A DNA stretch of 64,000 bases from Parabacteroides faecalis. Lineage in GTDB: Bacteria > Bacteroidota > Bacteroidia > Bacteroidales > Tannerellaceae. The position numbers and the translations under genes were made by a program. The notes under the pieces are model-generated. The model worked only from the letters and a program-made list of their open reading frames with translations, ran no database searches and had not been told where the DNA came from. Every line of letters starts with the position of its first letter. The stretch's first letter is position 1. This document shows positions 19,299 through 28,851 of the stretch, piece after piece. The DNA lies in contig NZ_JAKZMM010000013.1 of the NCBI RefSeq assembly GCF_022809355.1, positions 1 to 64,000 on the forward strand, written 5' to 3'.

Positions 19299-22200
19299 AT
19301 GCTGAATAAAATTATACATTATTCATTGCACAACCGGCTCGTCGTTTTGGTGTGTGCCGTGTTGTTGCTGATAGGCGGAACTTATACAGCCTATCATACG
19401 GATGTGGATGTCTTTCCGGATCTGACAGCGCCTACAGTCGTTGTTATGACGGAAGCAAATGGAATGGCACCGGAAGAAGTAGAGCGTCTGGTTACTTTTC
19501 CGGTAGAAACAGCTGTCAACGGAGCTACACATGTACGTCGGGTCCGTTCTTCTTCAACAACGGGTTTCTCGGTTGTCTGGGTGGAATTCGACTGGGGAAC
19601 GGATATTTATCTGGCCCGTCAGATTGTATCGGAGAAGTTGGCAATTGTAACGGATGATCTTCCTCAGAATGTGGGTCGCCCGACAATGGGACCGCAGTCT
19701 TCTATCTTGGGAGAAATGATGATTATCGGATTGACTTCGGATACGACTTCTTTACTTGATGTACGGACCATGGCCGACTGGACCATTCGTCCGCGACTCC
19801 TTTCTACCGGAGGTGTTGCCCAGGTAGCTGTTATCGGTGGTGACATCAAGGAATATCAGATCTTATTGGATCCGGCACGGATGAAACATTATAGCGTCGG
19901 TCTGGATCAGGTCTTATTGGTTTGTCGCCAGATGAATCAGAATGCCAACGGTGGTGTCTTGTATGAATATTCCAATGAATATATTATACGTGGAGTCTTG
20001 ACGACAACGAAAGCCGAAGAGCTGGCAAAAGGAGTGGTGGCCATGACACCGGATAATACTCCGATTCTCCTGGAAGATATTGCGACGGTAAAAATCGGCG
20101 GTAAACAACCGAAGTTGGGTCTGGCTTCCGAACGGACTAAACCAGCCGTTCTGATCACGGTAACCAAACAGCCGAATACCAGTACCATTGAACTGACGGA
20201 GAAACTGGATGCTGTGATGGCGGATTTACAGAAGAATTTGCCGAGTGATGTACATGTCTCAACAGATATTTTCCGTCAGAGCCGTTTCATTGATAGCTCG
20301 ATTAATAATGTCAAGAACAGTTTGTTTGAGGGAAGTTTCTTCGTGATCATCGTCCTCTTCCTTTTCCTGATGAATGTGCGTACAACGGTAATCTCGCTGG
20401 TAGCTTTGCCGCTTTCGTTGCTGGTTTCTATTCTGACGTTGCATTACCTCGGATTAACCATCAATACGATGAGTTTGGGTGGTATGGCAATTGCCATCGG
20501 TTCATTGGTAGACGACGCGATTGTGGATGTGGAGAATGTATATAAGCGATTACGCCAGAATCGGTTATTACCAGTAGAACAACAGCGCCCGACGAAAGAT
20601 GTTGTCTTTGATGCTTCGCGGGAAGTACGTATGCCGATCCTGAATTCAACTTTGATCATTGTGGTGAGCTTTGTTCCCTTGTTCTTCCTGACGGGAATGG
20701 AAGGTCGTATGCTGGTTCCGCTGGGAATTGCTTTTATCGTAGCTTTGTTTGCTTCGACGGTGGTAGCCTTGACATTGACTCCGGTTTTATGCAGTTATTT
20801 GTTGGATCGGAAAGGAGAGAAACCAACTCAAGATGCTTGGGTTGCGAGAAAGCTGCGTGGTGTATATGAGAAGGCTTTGCTTTTCTCCATTCATCATAAA
20901 CAGGCCGTTTTGGGTTCTACCATAGTTGTATTTGTCGTTGCTTTAGGATTATTCTTTACATTGGGGCGCAGCTTCTTGCCTCCATTTAATGAGGGATCAT
21001 TTACGATTAATGTCAGTTCATTGCCGGGTATTTCCTTGGAAGAGTCAGATAAGATCGGGCGTCGGGCAGAAGAATTACTGTTGCAGGTACCGGAAATCCA
21101 GACGGTGGCCCGCAAGACCGGACGTGCTGAGTTGGATGAACATGCCTTAGGCGTGAATGTCAGTGAGATTGAAGCTCCGTTTGAGTTGAAGGACCGTTCG
21201 AGAGCTGAAGTAACGAATGATGTCCGTGAGAAGTTATCGACTATCTCGGGAGCAAATATTGAGATTGGTCAGCCGATATCTCATCGTATTGACGCGATGC
21301 TTTCGGGTACGGAAGCGAATATCGCCATCAAGTTGTTCGGAACGGATCTGAACCGGATGTTCCAGATCGGAAATCAGATTAAGGATGCGGTGAAGGGAAT
21401 TGAAGGATTGGTGGACCTGAAAGTAGAACAACAGATCGAACGCCCGCAGCTGACGATTACACCGAAGCGTGATATCTTGGCTAAGTTCGGTATTCCGCTG
21501 CCGGAGTTCCAGGAATATGTGAATGTCATGCTTGGCGGCGAAGTAGTCAGCCAGGTATATGATGACGGAAAGACTTTCGACTTGACGGTCAAGACTTCCG
21601 ACGAGAGTAGGGCGACGATGGACGATATCCGCAATCTGATGATCGATGCCAACGGTACTAAAGTGCCCTTGAGTTATGTGGCCGAGATCCGTTCGGCTGC
21701 CGGACCGAATACGATCAACCGCGAGAATGTACGCCGGAAGATTGTAATCAGTGCCAATGTTTCGGAGCGAGACTTGCGTGGCGTGGTAAATGATATCCAG
21801 CAGGCGGTGAATGAAAAGATTGTTCTTCCCGAAGGTTATCATATCGAGTACGGCGGACAGTTTGAGAGCGAACAGGCGGCTAGTCGTACTTTGTTGCTTA
21901 CTTCGCTGATGTCATTGCTCGTTATCTTCCTTTTATTATATCATGAGTTCAAAGATGCCCGCGAGAGTGGCGTGGTGATGATCAATCTGCCGTTGGCTTT
22001 GATTGGTGGCGTGTTTATCTTGTGCCTGACTTCGGGCGAGATCAGTATTCCGGCGATTATTGGGTTTATTTCCCTCTTCGGAATCGCGACGCGCAATGGT
22101 ATGTTGTTAATCAGTCATTATACACAGTTGCGAAGCGAAGGCATGGCGTTGCAGCAAGCCGTTGTGCAAGGTTCGCTGGATCGTCTGAACCCGATTCTGA

Positions 22201-22388
22201 TGACGGCTTTGAGTTCGGCGTTGGCGCTGATTCCGTTGGCAGTGAACGGCGATCTGCCCGGTAATGAAATCCAAAGTCCGATGGCGACGGTCATCTTGGG
22301 AGGATTGCTTTCTTCTACCTTCCTCAACGGGTTTATCATTCCAATCATTTATCTACTTATGAATAAAGAGGAGAAACAGACATGCTAA
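19299..22388 (+). CDS. Heavy-metal efflux RND pump, CusA/CzcA type
   Basis: A 1029-residue proton-driven inner-membrane transporter with 12 predicted helices and two large periplasmic loops. The amino terminus (YTAYHTDVDVFPDLTAPTVV, PEEVERLVTFPVE) is diagnostic of the heavy-metal efflux branch of RND pumps. The TM4 segment GSLVDDAIVDVENVYKRL carries the acidic residues used for proton relay. Whether it moves Cu/Ag or Co/Zn/Cd cannot be told with certainty from sequence. The gene overlaps the channel gene by 7 nt, so expression is coupled. Confidence 0.95.
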   Translation: MLNKIIHYSLHNRLVVLVCAVLLLIGGTYTAYHTDVDVFPDLTAPTVVVMTEANGMAPEEVERLVTFPVETAVNGATHVRRVRSSSTTGFSVVWVEFDWGTDIYLARQIVSEKLAIVTDDLPQNVGRPTMGPQSSILGEMMIIGLTSDTTSLLDVRTMADWTIRPRLLSTGGVAQVAVIGGDIKEYQILLDPARMKHYSVGLDQVLLVCRQMNQNANGGVLYEYSNEYIIRGVLTTTKAEELAKGVVAMTPDNTPILLEDIATVKIGGKQPKLGLASERTKPAVLITVTKQPNTSTIELTEKLDAVMADLQKNLPSDVHVSTDIFRQSRFIDSSINNVKNSLFEGSFFVIIVLFLFLMNVRTTVISLVALPLSLLVSILTLHYLGLTINTMSLGGMAIAIGSLVDDAIVDVENVYKRLRQNRLLPVEQQRPTKDVVFDASREVRMPILNSTLIIVVSFVPLFFLTGMEGRMLVPLGIAFIVALFASTVVALTLTPVLCSYLLDRKGEKPTQDAWVARKLRGVYEKALLFSIHHKQAVLGSTIVVFVVALGLFFTLGRSFLPPFNEGSFTINVSSLPGISLEESDKIGRRAEELLLQVPEIQTVARKTGRAELDEHALGVNVSEIEAPFELKDRSRAEVTNDVREKLSTISGANIEIGQPISHRIDAMLSGTEANIAIKLFGTDLNRMFQIGNQIKDAVKGIEGLVDLKVEQQIERPQLTITPKRDILAKFGIPLPEFQEYVNVMLGGEVVSQVYDDGKTFDLTVKTSDESRATMDDIRNLMIDANGTKVPLSYVAEIRSAAGPNTINRENVRRKIVISANVSERDLRGVVNDIQQAVNEKIVLPEGYHIEYGGQFESEQAASRTLLLTSLMSLLVIFLLLYHEFKDARESGVVMINLPLALIGGVFILCLTSGEISIPAIIGFISLFGIATRNGMLLISHYTQLRSEGMALQQAVVQGSLDRLNPILMTALSSALALIPLAVNGDLPGNEIQSPMATVILGGLLSSTFLNGFIIPIIYLLMNKEEKQTC

Positions 22389-23584
22389 GAAAACAGCTAT
22401 TTACAATCGCTTTATGCTTCGGCTTCTCGGTAGCCTTCTCGCAAGAAGTTTGCCGGCCGCAGACAATGGATGAACTGCTCCAGTTGATCGAGCAGAATAA
22501 TAAGGACTTGAAGGCGGGGGCTTCGCAGACGGAAGCCTTCAAATGGCAGGCACGGACCGAGAATAATTTGCCCGACCCCGAAGTAACGTATTCGCATCTG
22601 TGGGGAAACAAGGAAGGCATGGGTTTCACGGGCGAGTTCATTGCCAGTCAGTCGTTCAACTTCCCGACGCTTTATGCCCAGCGCAACAAACTGAACGAAT
22701 CGCGTTTCCGTTCGTTCGATGCTCAGTATGCCGTTTCGCGCCAGCAGATTCTGTTGCAGGCACAGCAGGCTTGCCTCGACTTGATCTATCTGAATCAGTT
22801 GCAGACTTTGTTGGATGAACGCTTGGCTAACGCCGAGGTCTTGAGCCGTTTCTATGCTTCACAGCTGGAAAAGGGATCGACCAATATTATCGAAACGAAT
22901 AAAATCGACCTGGAGTTGTTGAATGCCCGCAATGAGGCACGGCAGAATGAGGCGGCACGCCAGGCGAAACTGGAAGAGTTGACTGCCTTGAACGGTGGCG
23001 TTCCGGTGGCATTTGCCGATACAGTTTATCGGTCAGCTTGGGAATATCCGTCCGATTTCGAAGCTTTCCGGGTAGAAGCCTTGGCTTCATTGCCCGAAAT
23101 GCAGGCGTTGCAAAGCGATCAGGCAGCGGCATCGCGTTCGGTGGCGGTTAGCAAACAACAATGGTTGCCCAACTTGACATTAGGATATCGAATGAATCCT
23201 TCGAGTGGGGGCGACCGTTATAACGGTGTGATGGTGGGTATCTCGATCCCCCTTTTCTCCAACCGAGGGAAAGTGAAGCAAGCCAAGGCCGAACGTTTCT
23301 ATGCCGAAACCAAGGTACAGAGTTTTACGGATACCGAGACGGCGGCTTTGCGCCAAGTGTGGGTGCAGGCAGGGAAACTGAAGGCGTCGGCCGACGAATA
23401 CGCTTCGGTGTTGCGGCAGCAGAATAATATCGCGTTGCTGAACAAGGCGATCCAGGCCGGGCAGATTTCGATGATCGAATACTTCGTCAACGTAACGACT
23501 TTCTATCAAAGTATGCAGAATTATCTGCAGTTGCAGAATGAATATCAGAAAGCGATGGCGCAGCTCTATCGCTTCCGTTTATAA
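22382..23584 (+). CDS. TolC-family outer-membrane channel of the metal efflux system
   Basis: A 400-residue outer-membrane factor of the CzcC/TolC type. It has a signal peptide (KQLFTIALCFGFSVAFSQ), two halves rich in long amphipathic helices with heptad-like Leu/Ala and Gln, and the typical PDPEVTYSHLWG and LPNLTLGYRMNPSSGGD strands. It completes the tripartite complex with the adaptor and pump encoded just upstream. Base composition is a little more GC-rich than the neighbours in its second half. A terminator follows. Confidence 0.92.
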   Translation: MLRKQLFTIALCFGFSVAFSQEVCRPQTMDELLQLIEQNNKDLKAGASQTEAFKWQARTENNLPDPEVTYSHLWGNKEGMGFTGEFIASQSFNFPTLYAQRNKLNESRFRSFDAQYAVSRQQILLQAQQACLDLIYLNQLQTLLDERLANAEVLSRFYASQLEKGSTNIIETNKIDLELLNARNEARQNEAARQAKLEELTALNGGVPVAFADTVYRSAWEYPSDFEAFRVEALASLPEMQALQSDQAAASRSVAVSKQQWLPNLTLGYRMNPSSGGDRYNGVMVGISIPLFSNRGKVKQAKAERFYAETKVQSFTDTETAALRQVWVQAGKLKASADEYASVLRQQNNIALLNKAIQAGQISMIEYFVNVTTFYQSMQNYLQLQNEYQKAMAQLYRFRL

Positions 23585-23599
23585 CCGGGAAAATCGGAG

Positions 23600-23632
23600 A
23601 AAAGCTCTGTCGCTTCGGCTGACAGGGCTTTT
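23600..23632 (+). terminator. Terminator of the metal efflux operon
   Basis: Stem AAAGCTCTGTC with GACAGGGCTTT (one wobble pair), loop containing GCTTCGGCT, followed by seven T. It lies 16 nt after the TolC-like stop codon. Confidence 0.85.
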
Positions 23633-23706
23633 TTTCTGTCTTTTTTATTTTTCTGATGCAGTATTTGTGCTTTCTTCGCATTCTGTAGATAAAAGATTTC
23701 GGAAAG

Positions 23707-24255
23707 ATGAGCGAACAGGAGTTGGCTGAAGGTTGTAAAAAAGGAGACAACCGGGCGCGCAAGGAGCTGTATGAGCTTTTTGCCCAGCCGATGCTATGCC
23801 TTTGTTTTCGCTACGTCGCCGATTTGGAACAGGCGCAAGACTTGCTGCACGACGGTTTCCTGAAAGTCTTTTCGTCGATTTCTTCCTATACAAACCAGGG
23901 AGAAGGCAGCCTGCGGGCGTGGATGAGTCGGGTATTTACCAATCTGGCGTTGGGTTTTCTGCGAGCTAATAAATTATTGCCTTCGCTGGTCCCGTTGGAA
24001 ACGATAGCGGATACCGTGGACGAAACAGAAGAACCAGATGCCAACCGACTGCCTATCGACGTATTGATGCGCCTTGTGGCGGAACTTCCGCCGGGTTATC
24101 GCACGGTATTTAATCTTTATGTGTTTGAGGAGTGGTCGCACAAAGAGATTGCCGCTTATTTGCATATACAGGAGAAGTCATCGGCCTCGCAACTTAATCG
24201 GGCGCGTAAAATGCTGATGGAACGAGTAAGAAACTATCTAAAATCAACAGAATAA
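23707..24255 (+). CDS. ECF-type RNA polymerase sigma factor
   Basis: A 182-residue sigma-70 family factor with only regions 2 and 4. Region 2 is MLCLCFRYVADLEQAQDLLH followed by DGFLKVFSSISSY; region 4 is ELPPGYRTVFNLYVFEEWSH followed by KEIAAYLHIQEKSSASQLNR, the helix-turn-helix. Target promoters are unknown. Its stop codon overlaps the start of the next gene (TAATG), which codes for a protein with an anti-sigma-like amino terminus, so the two probably form a regulatory pair. Confidence 0.93.
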   Translation: MSEQELAEGCKKGDNRARKELYELFAQPMLCLCFRYVADLEQAQDLLHDGFLKVFSSISSYTNQGEGSLRAWMSRVFTNLALGFLRANKLLPSLVPLETIADTVDETEEPDANRLPIDVLMRLVAELPPGYRTVFNLYVFEEWSHKEIAAYLHIQEKSSASQLNRARKMLMERVRNYLKSTE

Positions 24256-25436
24256 TGGAAGAAAAGCAGCATGACATCATCGAAGTCTGTCGCAGGCGGA
24301 AAGAAGAATTCCGGCTTCCATTGCCTGTGGACGGATGGGAACGCCTCGAAGCCGATCTGAAAGAACTGGAGAAACCGGCGCGCCGTCGGTCTGTCTGGTG
24401 GCGTTGGCTGGCGGCAGCAGCGTTGTTGGCAGGAATTACTTTCTCCGGTTGGTGGCTGTGGCAAATGCCGGAGGTTGAACCGTTGCCGGAAGAAGTCGTG
24501 ACAGAATCCGTTCCCGAAGAGGTCCGTCCGGTTATTCCCGAGGTGGAAGTCTTGCCTTTGGCGTATCTTTCCGTATCGGAAGAAGAATTTCCATTGCATT
24601 CTGTCGCTATTCCGGAAGAAAAGACAGAATCTATTTCTGAAGAACCGGAGATTGTTTCATCATCCGAGGAAACTGAAGAGACAGAAGAAGCTATGCCGGA
24701 AACATCGGTCTGGACATTGCCTGAAGAAGAACAACCCCGTCGCCGCAAAGGAAGCTGGTCGTTTGGTTTGGCAGCCGGTGGAAGCGGGGCGATGAACCTT
24801 TCGTTGGCTTCGGCAGACAATGATTATGTGGCACAAGATCCTACGCAACCGGGAGGAGATGGCAGTTATGGAGACGGCGATGAGGATAAACCGGAAGAAG
24901 ACTTGCAAACCCGCGGATTGTCGGCCGTATCAGGTATACGAGAGCCGTCGTTTGATTATCATCATCGCTTGCCGATCTCGTTTGGCTTGTCGGCACGTTA
25001 TGCTTGGAAACCGGATTTAGGCATAGAAACGGGGCTGACATACACTTGGCTTTATTCGTCGTTACGTTCGGGAAGCTACCGGACGGGTGAACAATCATTG
25101 CATTATTTAGGAATACCTCTCAAGCTGAATTGGACATTCTGGCGGAAAGACAATCTGTCGTTCTATCTCTCTGGTGGTGGGTTGCAGGAATATTGTGTAT
25201 CGGCACGGAGGCAATTCATCGGCGAATCGTCCTATTCATTACCCGTCAACCGTTGGCAGACTTCGATACAGGGCGGATTAGGATTCCAGATTCAGGTATA
25301 TAAATCAGTCTCCATTTATCTGGAACCCAATTTTGGTTATTACTTCGATATGTTGGGAACCAGTCAGGTGGAAACGTACCGGACCGAGAATCCATTGAAT
25401 ATCGGACTACAAATCGGTGTCAGGTTTGGCAAATAA
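24255..25436 (+). CDS. Single-TM protein with C-terminal outer-membrane beta-barrel, probable partner of the sigma factor
   Basis: A 393-residue protein with an unusual layout. Residues 1-48 are cytoplasmic and charged (EVCRRRKEEFRLPLPVDGWE); residues 50-72 form one membrane helix (WWRWLAAAALLAGITFSGWW); residues 75-160 are a Glu/Pro-rich periplasmic linker; the last 200 residues are strands of an outer-membrane beta-barrel (LPISFGLSARYAWKPDLGIE, TGLTYTWLYSSLRSG, final PLNIGLQIGVRFGK). One polypeptide could thus reach from cytoplasm to outer membrane. Similar pairs with an ECF sigma gene occur in Bacteroides. An anti-sigma role is inferred only from the overlap and the amino-terminal part. 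Confidence 0.75.
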   Translation: MEEKQHDIIEVCRRRKEEFRLPLPVDGWERLEADLKELEKPARRRSVWWRWLAAAALLAGITFSGWWLWQMPEVEPLPEEVVTESVPEEVRPVIPEVEVLPLAYLSVSEEEFPLHSVAIPEEKTESISEEPEIVSSSEETEETEEAMPETSVWTLPEEEQPRRRKGSWSFGLAAGGSGAMNLSLASADNDYVAQDPTQPGGDGSYGDGDEDKPEEDLQTRGLSAVSGIREPSFDYHHRLPISFGLSARYAWKPDLGIETGLTYTWLYSSLRSGSYRTGEQSLHYLGIPLKLNWTFWRKDNLSFYLSGGGLQEYCVSARRQFIGESSYSLPVNRWQTSIQGGLGFQIQVYKSVSIYLEPNFGYYFDMLGTSQVETYRTENPLNIGLQIGVRFGK

Positions 25437-25449
25437 TCCCGAAAAGTAT

Positions 25450-25457
25450 TACTTTTG
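25450..25457 (+). promoter_or_regulatory. -7 box of the GH130 gene
   Basis: TACTTTTG, an exact TAnnTTTG match, 35 nt before the GH130 start codon. It gives that gene its own promoter after the sigma/barrel pair. Confidence 0.55.
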
Positions 25458-25491
25458 CAGGTAATTATAAGTTAAACTAAAAACGACAAAT

Positions 25492-26472
25492 ATGAGTGAA
25501 TTGAAGCAAATCGCAGCAATGCCGTGGGAAGACCGCCCCGAAGGTTGCACTGACGTGATGTGGCGTTATTCAAAGAATCCGGTGATCGGACGTTATCACA
25601 TCCCGACATCCAACAGTATCTTCAACAGCGCCGTTGTTCCGTTCAAGGATGGGTATGCCGGAGTGTTCCGTTGCGACAACAAAGCTGTACAGATGAATAT
25701 CTTTGCCGGCTTCAGTAAAGACGGTATTAACTGGGAAATCAATCATGAACCGATCCAGTTTAAAGCCGGAAATACGGATATGATTGAATCAGAATATAAA
25801 TATGATCCGCGTGTTGCCTGGATTGAAGACCGTTATTGGATTACCTGGTGTAATGGTTATCACGGACCAACCATCGGTATTGCTTATACCTTCGACTTTC
25901 AGGAATTTTTCCAGTGCGAGAATGCTTTCTTGCCATTCAACCGTAACGGTGTGTTGTTCCCGCAGAAGATTAACGGTAAATATGCCATGTTGAGTCGTCC
26001 GAGCGATAATGGTCATACTCCGTTTGGTGATATTTACATCAGCTACAGTCCGGATATGAAATACTGGGGCGAACACCGTTGTGTGATGAAAGTAACTCCT
26101 TTCCCGGAAAGTGCTTGGCAGTGCCTGAAGATCGGTGCCGGATCTGTTCCGTTTATGACAGAAGCTGGCTGGTTGATGTTCTACCACGGCGTTATCCAGA
26201 CTTGCAACGGTTACCGTTATTCGATGGGTGCAGTTATCTTGGATAAAGAGAATCCGGAAAAGGTACTGTATCGTACGCGCGATTATATCCTGGCTCCGGC
26301 AGCTCCTTATGAATTACAGGGCGATGTGCCTAATGTTGTATTCCCATGTGCCGCTTTGCAGGATGGCAAACGTGTAGCTGTCTATTATGGTGCAGCTGAT
26401 ACAGTTGTTTGTATGGCATTCGGTTATATCGACGAAATTATCGAATTTGTAAAGACTCATTCAATCGTTTAA
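25492..26472 (+). CDS. Glycoside hydrolase family 130 protein (mannoside phosphorylase or mannosidase)
   Basis: A 326-residue five-bladed beta-propeller enzyme of family GH130. Family members phosphorolyse or hydrolyse beta-mannosides. Typical segments are [52 protein letters not shown] and the late [20 protein letters not shown]. It has no signal peptide, so it acts in the cytoplasm on imported sugars, which favours a phosphorylase over a hydrolase. The exact linkage cannot be read from sequence. No transporter or other glycosidase stands beside it. Confidence 0.85.
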   Translation: MSELKQIAAMPWEDRPEGCTDVMWRYSKNPVIGRYHIPTSNSIFNSAVVPFKDGYAGVFRCDNKAVQMNIFAGFSKDGINWEINHEPIQFKAGNTDMIESEYKYDPRVAWIEDRYWITWCNGYHGPTIGIAYTFDFQEFFQCENAFLPFNRNGVLFPQKINGKYAMLSRPSDNGHTPFGDIYISYSPDMKYWGEHRCVMKVTPFPESAWQCLKIGAGSVPFMTEAGWLMFYHGVIQTCNGYRYSMGAVILDKENPEKVLYRTRDYILAPAAPYELQGDVPNVVFPCAALQDGKRVAVYYGAADTVVCMAFGYIDEIIEFVKTHSIV

Positions 26473-26482
26473 TTGAATCCTG

Positions 26483-26522
26483 AAAAAGCCGGCGTATTTT
26501 CATCAAAATACGCCGGCTTTTT
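26483..26522 (+). terminator. Perfect 18-bp terminator hairpin after GH130
   Basis: AAAAAGCCGGCGTATTTT, loop CATC, then its exact reverse complement ending in TTTTT. It stands between convergent genes and can serve both strands. A third half-copy of the arm (AAAATACGCCAGCTTTT) follows at 26526, 21 bp after the right arm. Confidence 0.9.
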
Positions 26523-26542
26523 ATAAAAATACGCCAGCTTTT
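26505..26542. repeat. Direct repeat of the terminator arm, 21-bp period
   Basis: AAAATACGCCGGCTTTTT at 26505 is followed by AAAATACGCCAGCTTTT at 26526, offset exactly 21 bp with one substitution. The segment ACGCCGGCTTTTTAT is found again near 58854. Confidence 0.7.
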
Positions 26543-26618
26543 CTTTCAAATCTAACGTATATCAAAAATGATTCCCTTGAGGATTGAAAATGATCCTCGT
26601 TTATTTTGTCGGGAGGCT

Positions 26619-27467
26619 TTATTCAATTGCCATTTCTTCCCATTTCCCGTTCACTAATTCACAAGTTGCTCTGAATCCTTTTGCTTTGAGGAGTTCGAAA
26701 GCTTCCTCGCGACCGTCGTTGACAAGATCCGGATAATGGCTGTCTGAATTGACCATGATTGGAATATGACGTTCACGGATGGCATCCAGGAACTTTTCGT
26801 GCGGATAAATTTCCCCTTTCTTCTTCAGGTTTTTCGTATTGATTTCGGCCATCAGTCCTTTCTCGGCAATCAAATCCAGATAGGCAAACAGTTCTTTGGT
26901 GTACCAGTCCGCATCCAGCGAGAAACCTGTGTATCGTTGTCCGTTCATGTAGATTTTATCGAGGTGGCCAACAATGTCGATGCCTCCGGCCTCTACCATC
27001 GCACAAGAAGAATCGTAGTAATGCTTGACCAGCTTACGGATATCACCTTCGTAATACTGATCGACGCCACGGGCAAAGTCACTGAAAGCCCCGTCGATAC
27101 ACATCATGTTCTCTTCTGCCAGCGGATAGGCGATGGGGAGGAAATGAATGGAGCCGATCCGATAATCCAGTGGCAGACTCGTAAAATAATCGATCGACGC
27201 GTTATAGGTCTTATCCAGGTAATCAATTTCCAGTCCGGTATAAATTTCCAGTTGTCCGGCATATTTCTTTTTGAGCCGATCAATTTCTTCCAGATATTCA
27301 TTCATGTCTTCTTTAGACATGTTCCAGAAGGTTTCGAAGGGCAGGGGAGAATGAGAGGAAAACCCGTAAGCTCGAAATTGATGCTGAATGGCGAATTTGA
27401 CAAAGTCTTCCGGGAAACTTCTTCCATCGCAGAAGTTACAATGGCTATGATAATTGCTAAGTTGCAT
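26619..27467 (-). CDS. PHP-family histidinol-phosphatase
   Basis: A 282-residue metal-dependent phosphatase of the PHP superfamily (HisK/HisJ type), which hydrolyses histidinol phosphate in histidine biosynthesis. Metal ligands are visible in NYHSHCNFCDG at the start, in GLEIDYLD near residue 98, in GHLDKIY near 168 and in VNSDSHYPD near 240. Length is normal. No other his gene is nearby, so assignment to histidine synthesis rests on the family alone and another phosphoester substrate is possible. Convergent with GH130 and shares its terminator region. Confidence 0.85.
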   Translation of the reverse strand: MQLSNYHSHCNFCDGRSFPEDFVKFAIQHQFRAYGFSSHSPLPFETFWNMSKEDMNEYLEEIDRLKKKYAGQLEIYTGLEIDYLDKTYNASIDYFTSLPLDYRIGSIHFLPIAYPLAEENMMCIDGAFSDFARGVDQYYEGDIRKLVKHYYDSSCAMVEAGGIDIVGHLDKIYMNGQRYTGFSLDADWYTKELFAYLDLIAEKGLMAEINTKNLKKKGEIYPHEKFLDAIRERHIPIMVNSDSHYPDLVNDGREEAFELLKAKGFRATCELVNGKWEEMAIE

Positions 27468-27558
27468 AAGTTGTTTTATCTTTATTGCTTTTGTTCTGTA
27501 AAGTTAATAGTTTTATGCGAGTTACGGAGCAGGATTGCCTGCTTTTCTTCGTCTGGAA

Positions 27559-28761
27559 TCAATCTACGCGCATCAGGTGATAATAGGCCGGTTTGATCTT
27601 TTCTTCCGCTTCTTGGTAAAGGCGGTTTATGGCTTCCACATCCAGCCCTTTTTCTTCCCATTCAGCCTGATGGCGGGCGAACAGATCATAGATTTCGTTC
27701 CATACGGGCGTTAATGTTTGAATGTAACCTGTGCCTTGGGCATTCCAAAGTTCAGACCAGTGAATGTATTTCTGTCCGTTGCCCCGATGGATGGGATAGG
27801 CCTGTGTTTTCAGCAGGGTAGCAAAGTAACACAAGGGAGCCGTTTTGAATTGCGGACTATACAACACCAGTTCCGGCTGTTGTTCACCTAACTTCACCCA
27901 AAGAGGCAAAGCAATGGCTGTAGGCGGATAACCCAATTCGGTCCACATCGTTGTCAGTTCCGGATTCATTCCTTTCTTTACCCCTTGGATCACGATTGAT
28001 GCCGTACTTTCGAATCGGGGAATCAAATCCTGTTCGAGTTGCCATTCCGTGTTCTTCTCCTCTTTCATGTCTTTTCGGAACAAGCTATGATAAAATGAAT
28101 GGGATACTTCTTGGAAGATTGAGCGAGGAGTCAGTCCTTGCGGATAGATATCGGCGAAAATCTTTTTGGCACTTTCATAACGGATATAGCCGTACCCTTC
28201 ATCTTTTCTGCCTTCAAAGGAGAAATTCGTGTAGACAAGATACCCGTCGGGTGCCAGATTCGGATCATTTACATCCTTTTTATAGTAGCTTGTGTTGTTT
28301 GTCTCATAATAAGCTGCTCCGCCATAGGCATCAATGATGCCAAAATTAGCCTCTACTCGCATCGGACGAGATAGGGTATCGAGAAAATGTTCGAAATCCT
28401 GTTGATTCTTACATATTTCCAATGCACGTCGCATCAGGCGACCTTCATGATCCATTTCCTGTACATCGTCGTCTTTCAGATTGAAAGATGCGGTATTCAT
28501 GATCGCAAATCCGGCTTCATTAACGCCTGTCCAGATATCATAATCCGTCGAATCGCTGTTTGCCAGCCCGAGGAAATTATATTTTTCTCCCTTTTCAAAT
28601 GTAATATGATTATAACGTGTTCCCGTATCGCGATGCTTCCACATCAGCGGACGGCCATCGGGTGTCGCTTTCCCGGAAACAATCACGGAGGTACAGGCAT
28701 TACCTGCTTCGTGAAGCAGCAAACCTCCCAAAAAGAGGTAGACAAATAGAATTCTTTTCAT
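27559..28761 (-). CDS. Exported Ntn amidohydrolase, C45 / choloylglycine hydrolase-like
   Basis: A 400-residue protein with a signal peptide (ILFVYLFLGGLLLHEAGNA) directly followed by CTSVIVSGKATPDGRPLMW. The cysteine after the likely signal-peptidase site is the expected amino-terminal nucleophile of Ntn hydrolases; other family signs are KHRDTG, VNEAGFAIMNTASF and a later EANFGIIDAYGGAAYYETNN. Relatives cleave amide bonds such as those of penicillins, acyl amino acids or conjugated bile salts; the substrate here is unknown. The upstream in-frame start at 28794 would put a hydrophilic tail ahead of the signal peptide, so the ATG at 28761 is chosen. It has its own -7 box. Confidence 0.83.
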   Translation of the reverse strand: MKRILFVYLFLGGLLLHEAGNACTSVIVSGKATPDGRPLMWKHRDTGTRYNHITFEKGEKYNFLGLANSDSTDYDIWTGVNEAGFAIMNTASFNLKDDDVQEMDHEGRLMRRALEICKNQQDFEHFLDTLSRPMRVEANFGIIDAYGGAAYYETNNTSYYKKDVNDPNLAPDGYLVYTNFSFEGRKDEGYGYIRYESAKKIFADIYPQGLTPRSIFQEVSHSFYHSLFRKDMKEEKNTEWQLEQDLIPRFESTASIVIQGVKKGMNPELTTMWTELGYPPTAIALPLWVKLGEQQPELVLYSPQFKTAPLCYFATLLKTQAYPIHRGNGQKYIHWSELWNAQGTGYIQTLTPVWNEIYDLFARHQAEWEEKGLDVEAINRLYQEAEEKIKPAYYHLMRVD

Positions 28762-28781
28762 TGTATATCGTTTATCAGGAA

Positions 28782-28789
28782 CAAAGTTA
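28782..28789 (-). promoter_or_regulatory. -7 box of the Ntn amidohydrolase gene
   Basis: Minus-strand TAACTTTG, matching TAnnTTTG, 20 nt before the chosen ATG. It also supports choosing that ATG over the one at 28794, which would lie at or upstream of the box. Confidence 0.5.
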
Positions 28790-28851
28790 TTCAAATGCTT
28801 TGAATTATTTATGTATGAGGCTGATTAATTATTGAAGGGAAGTGGTTGAAT

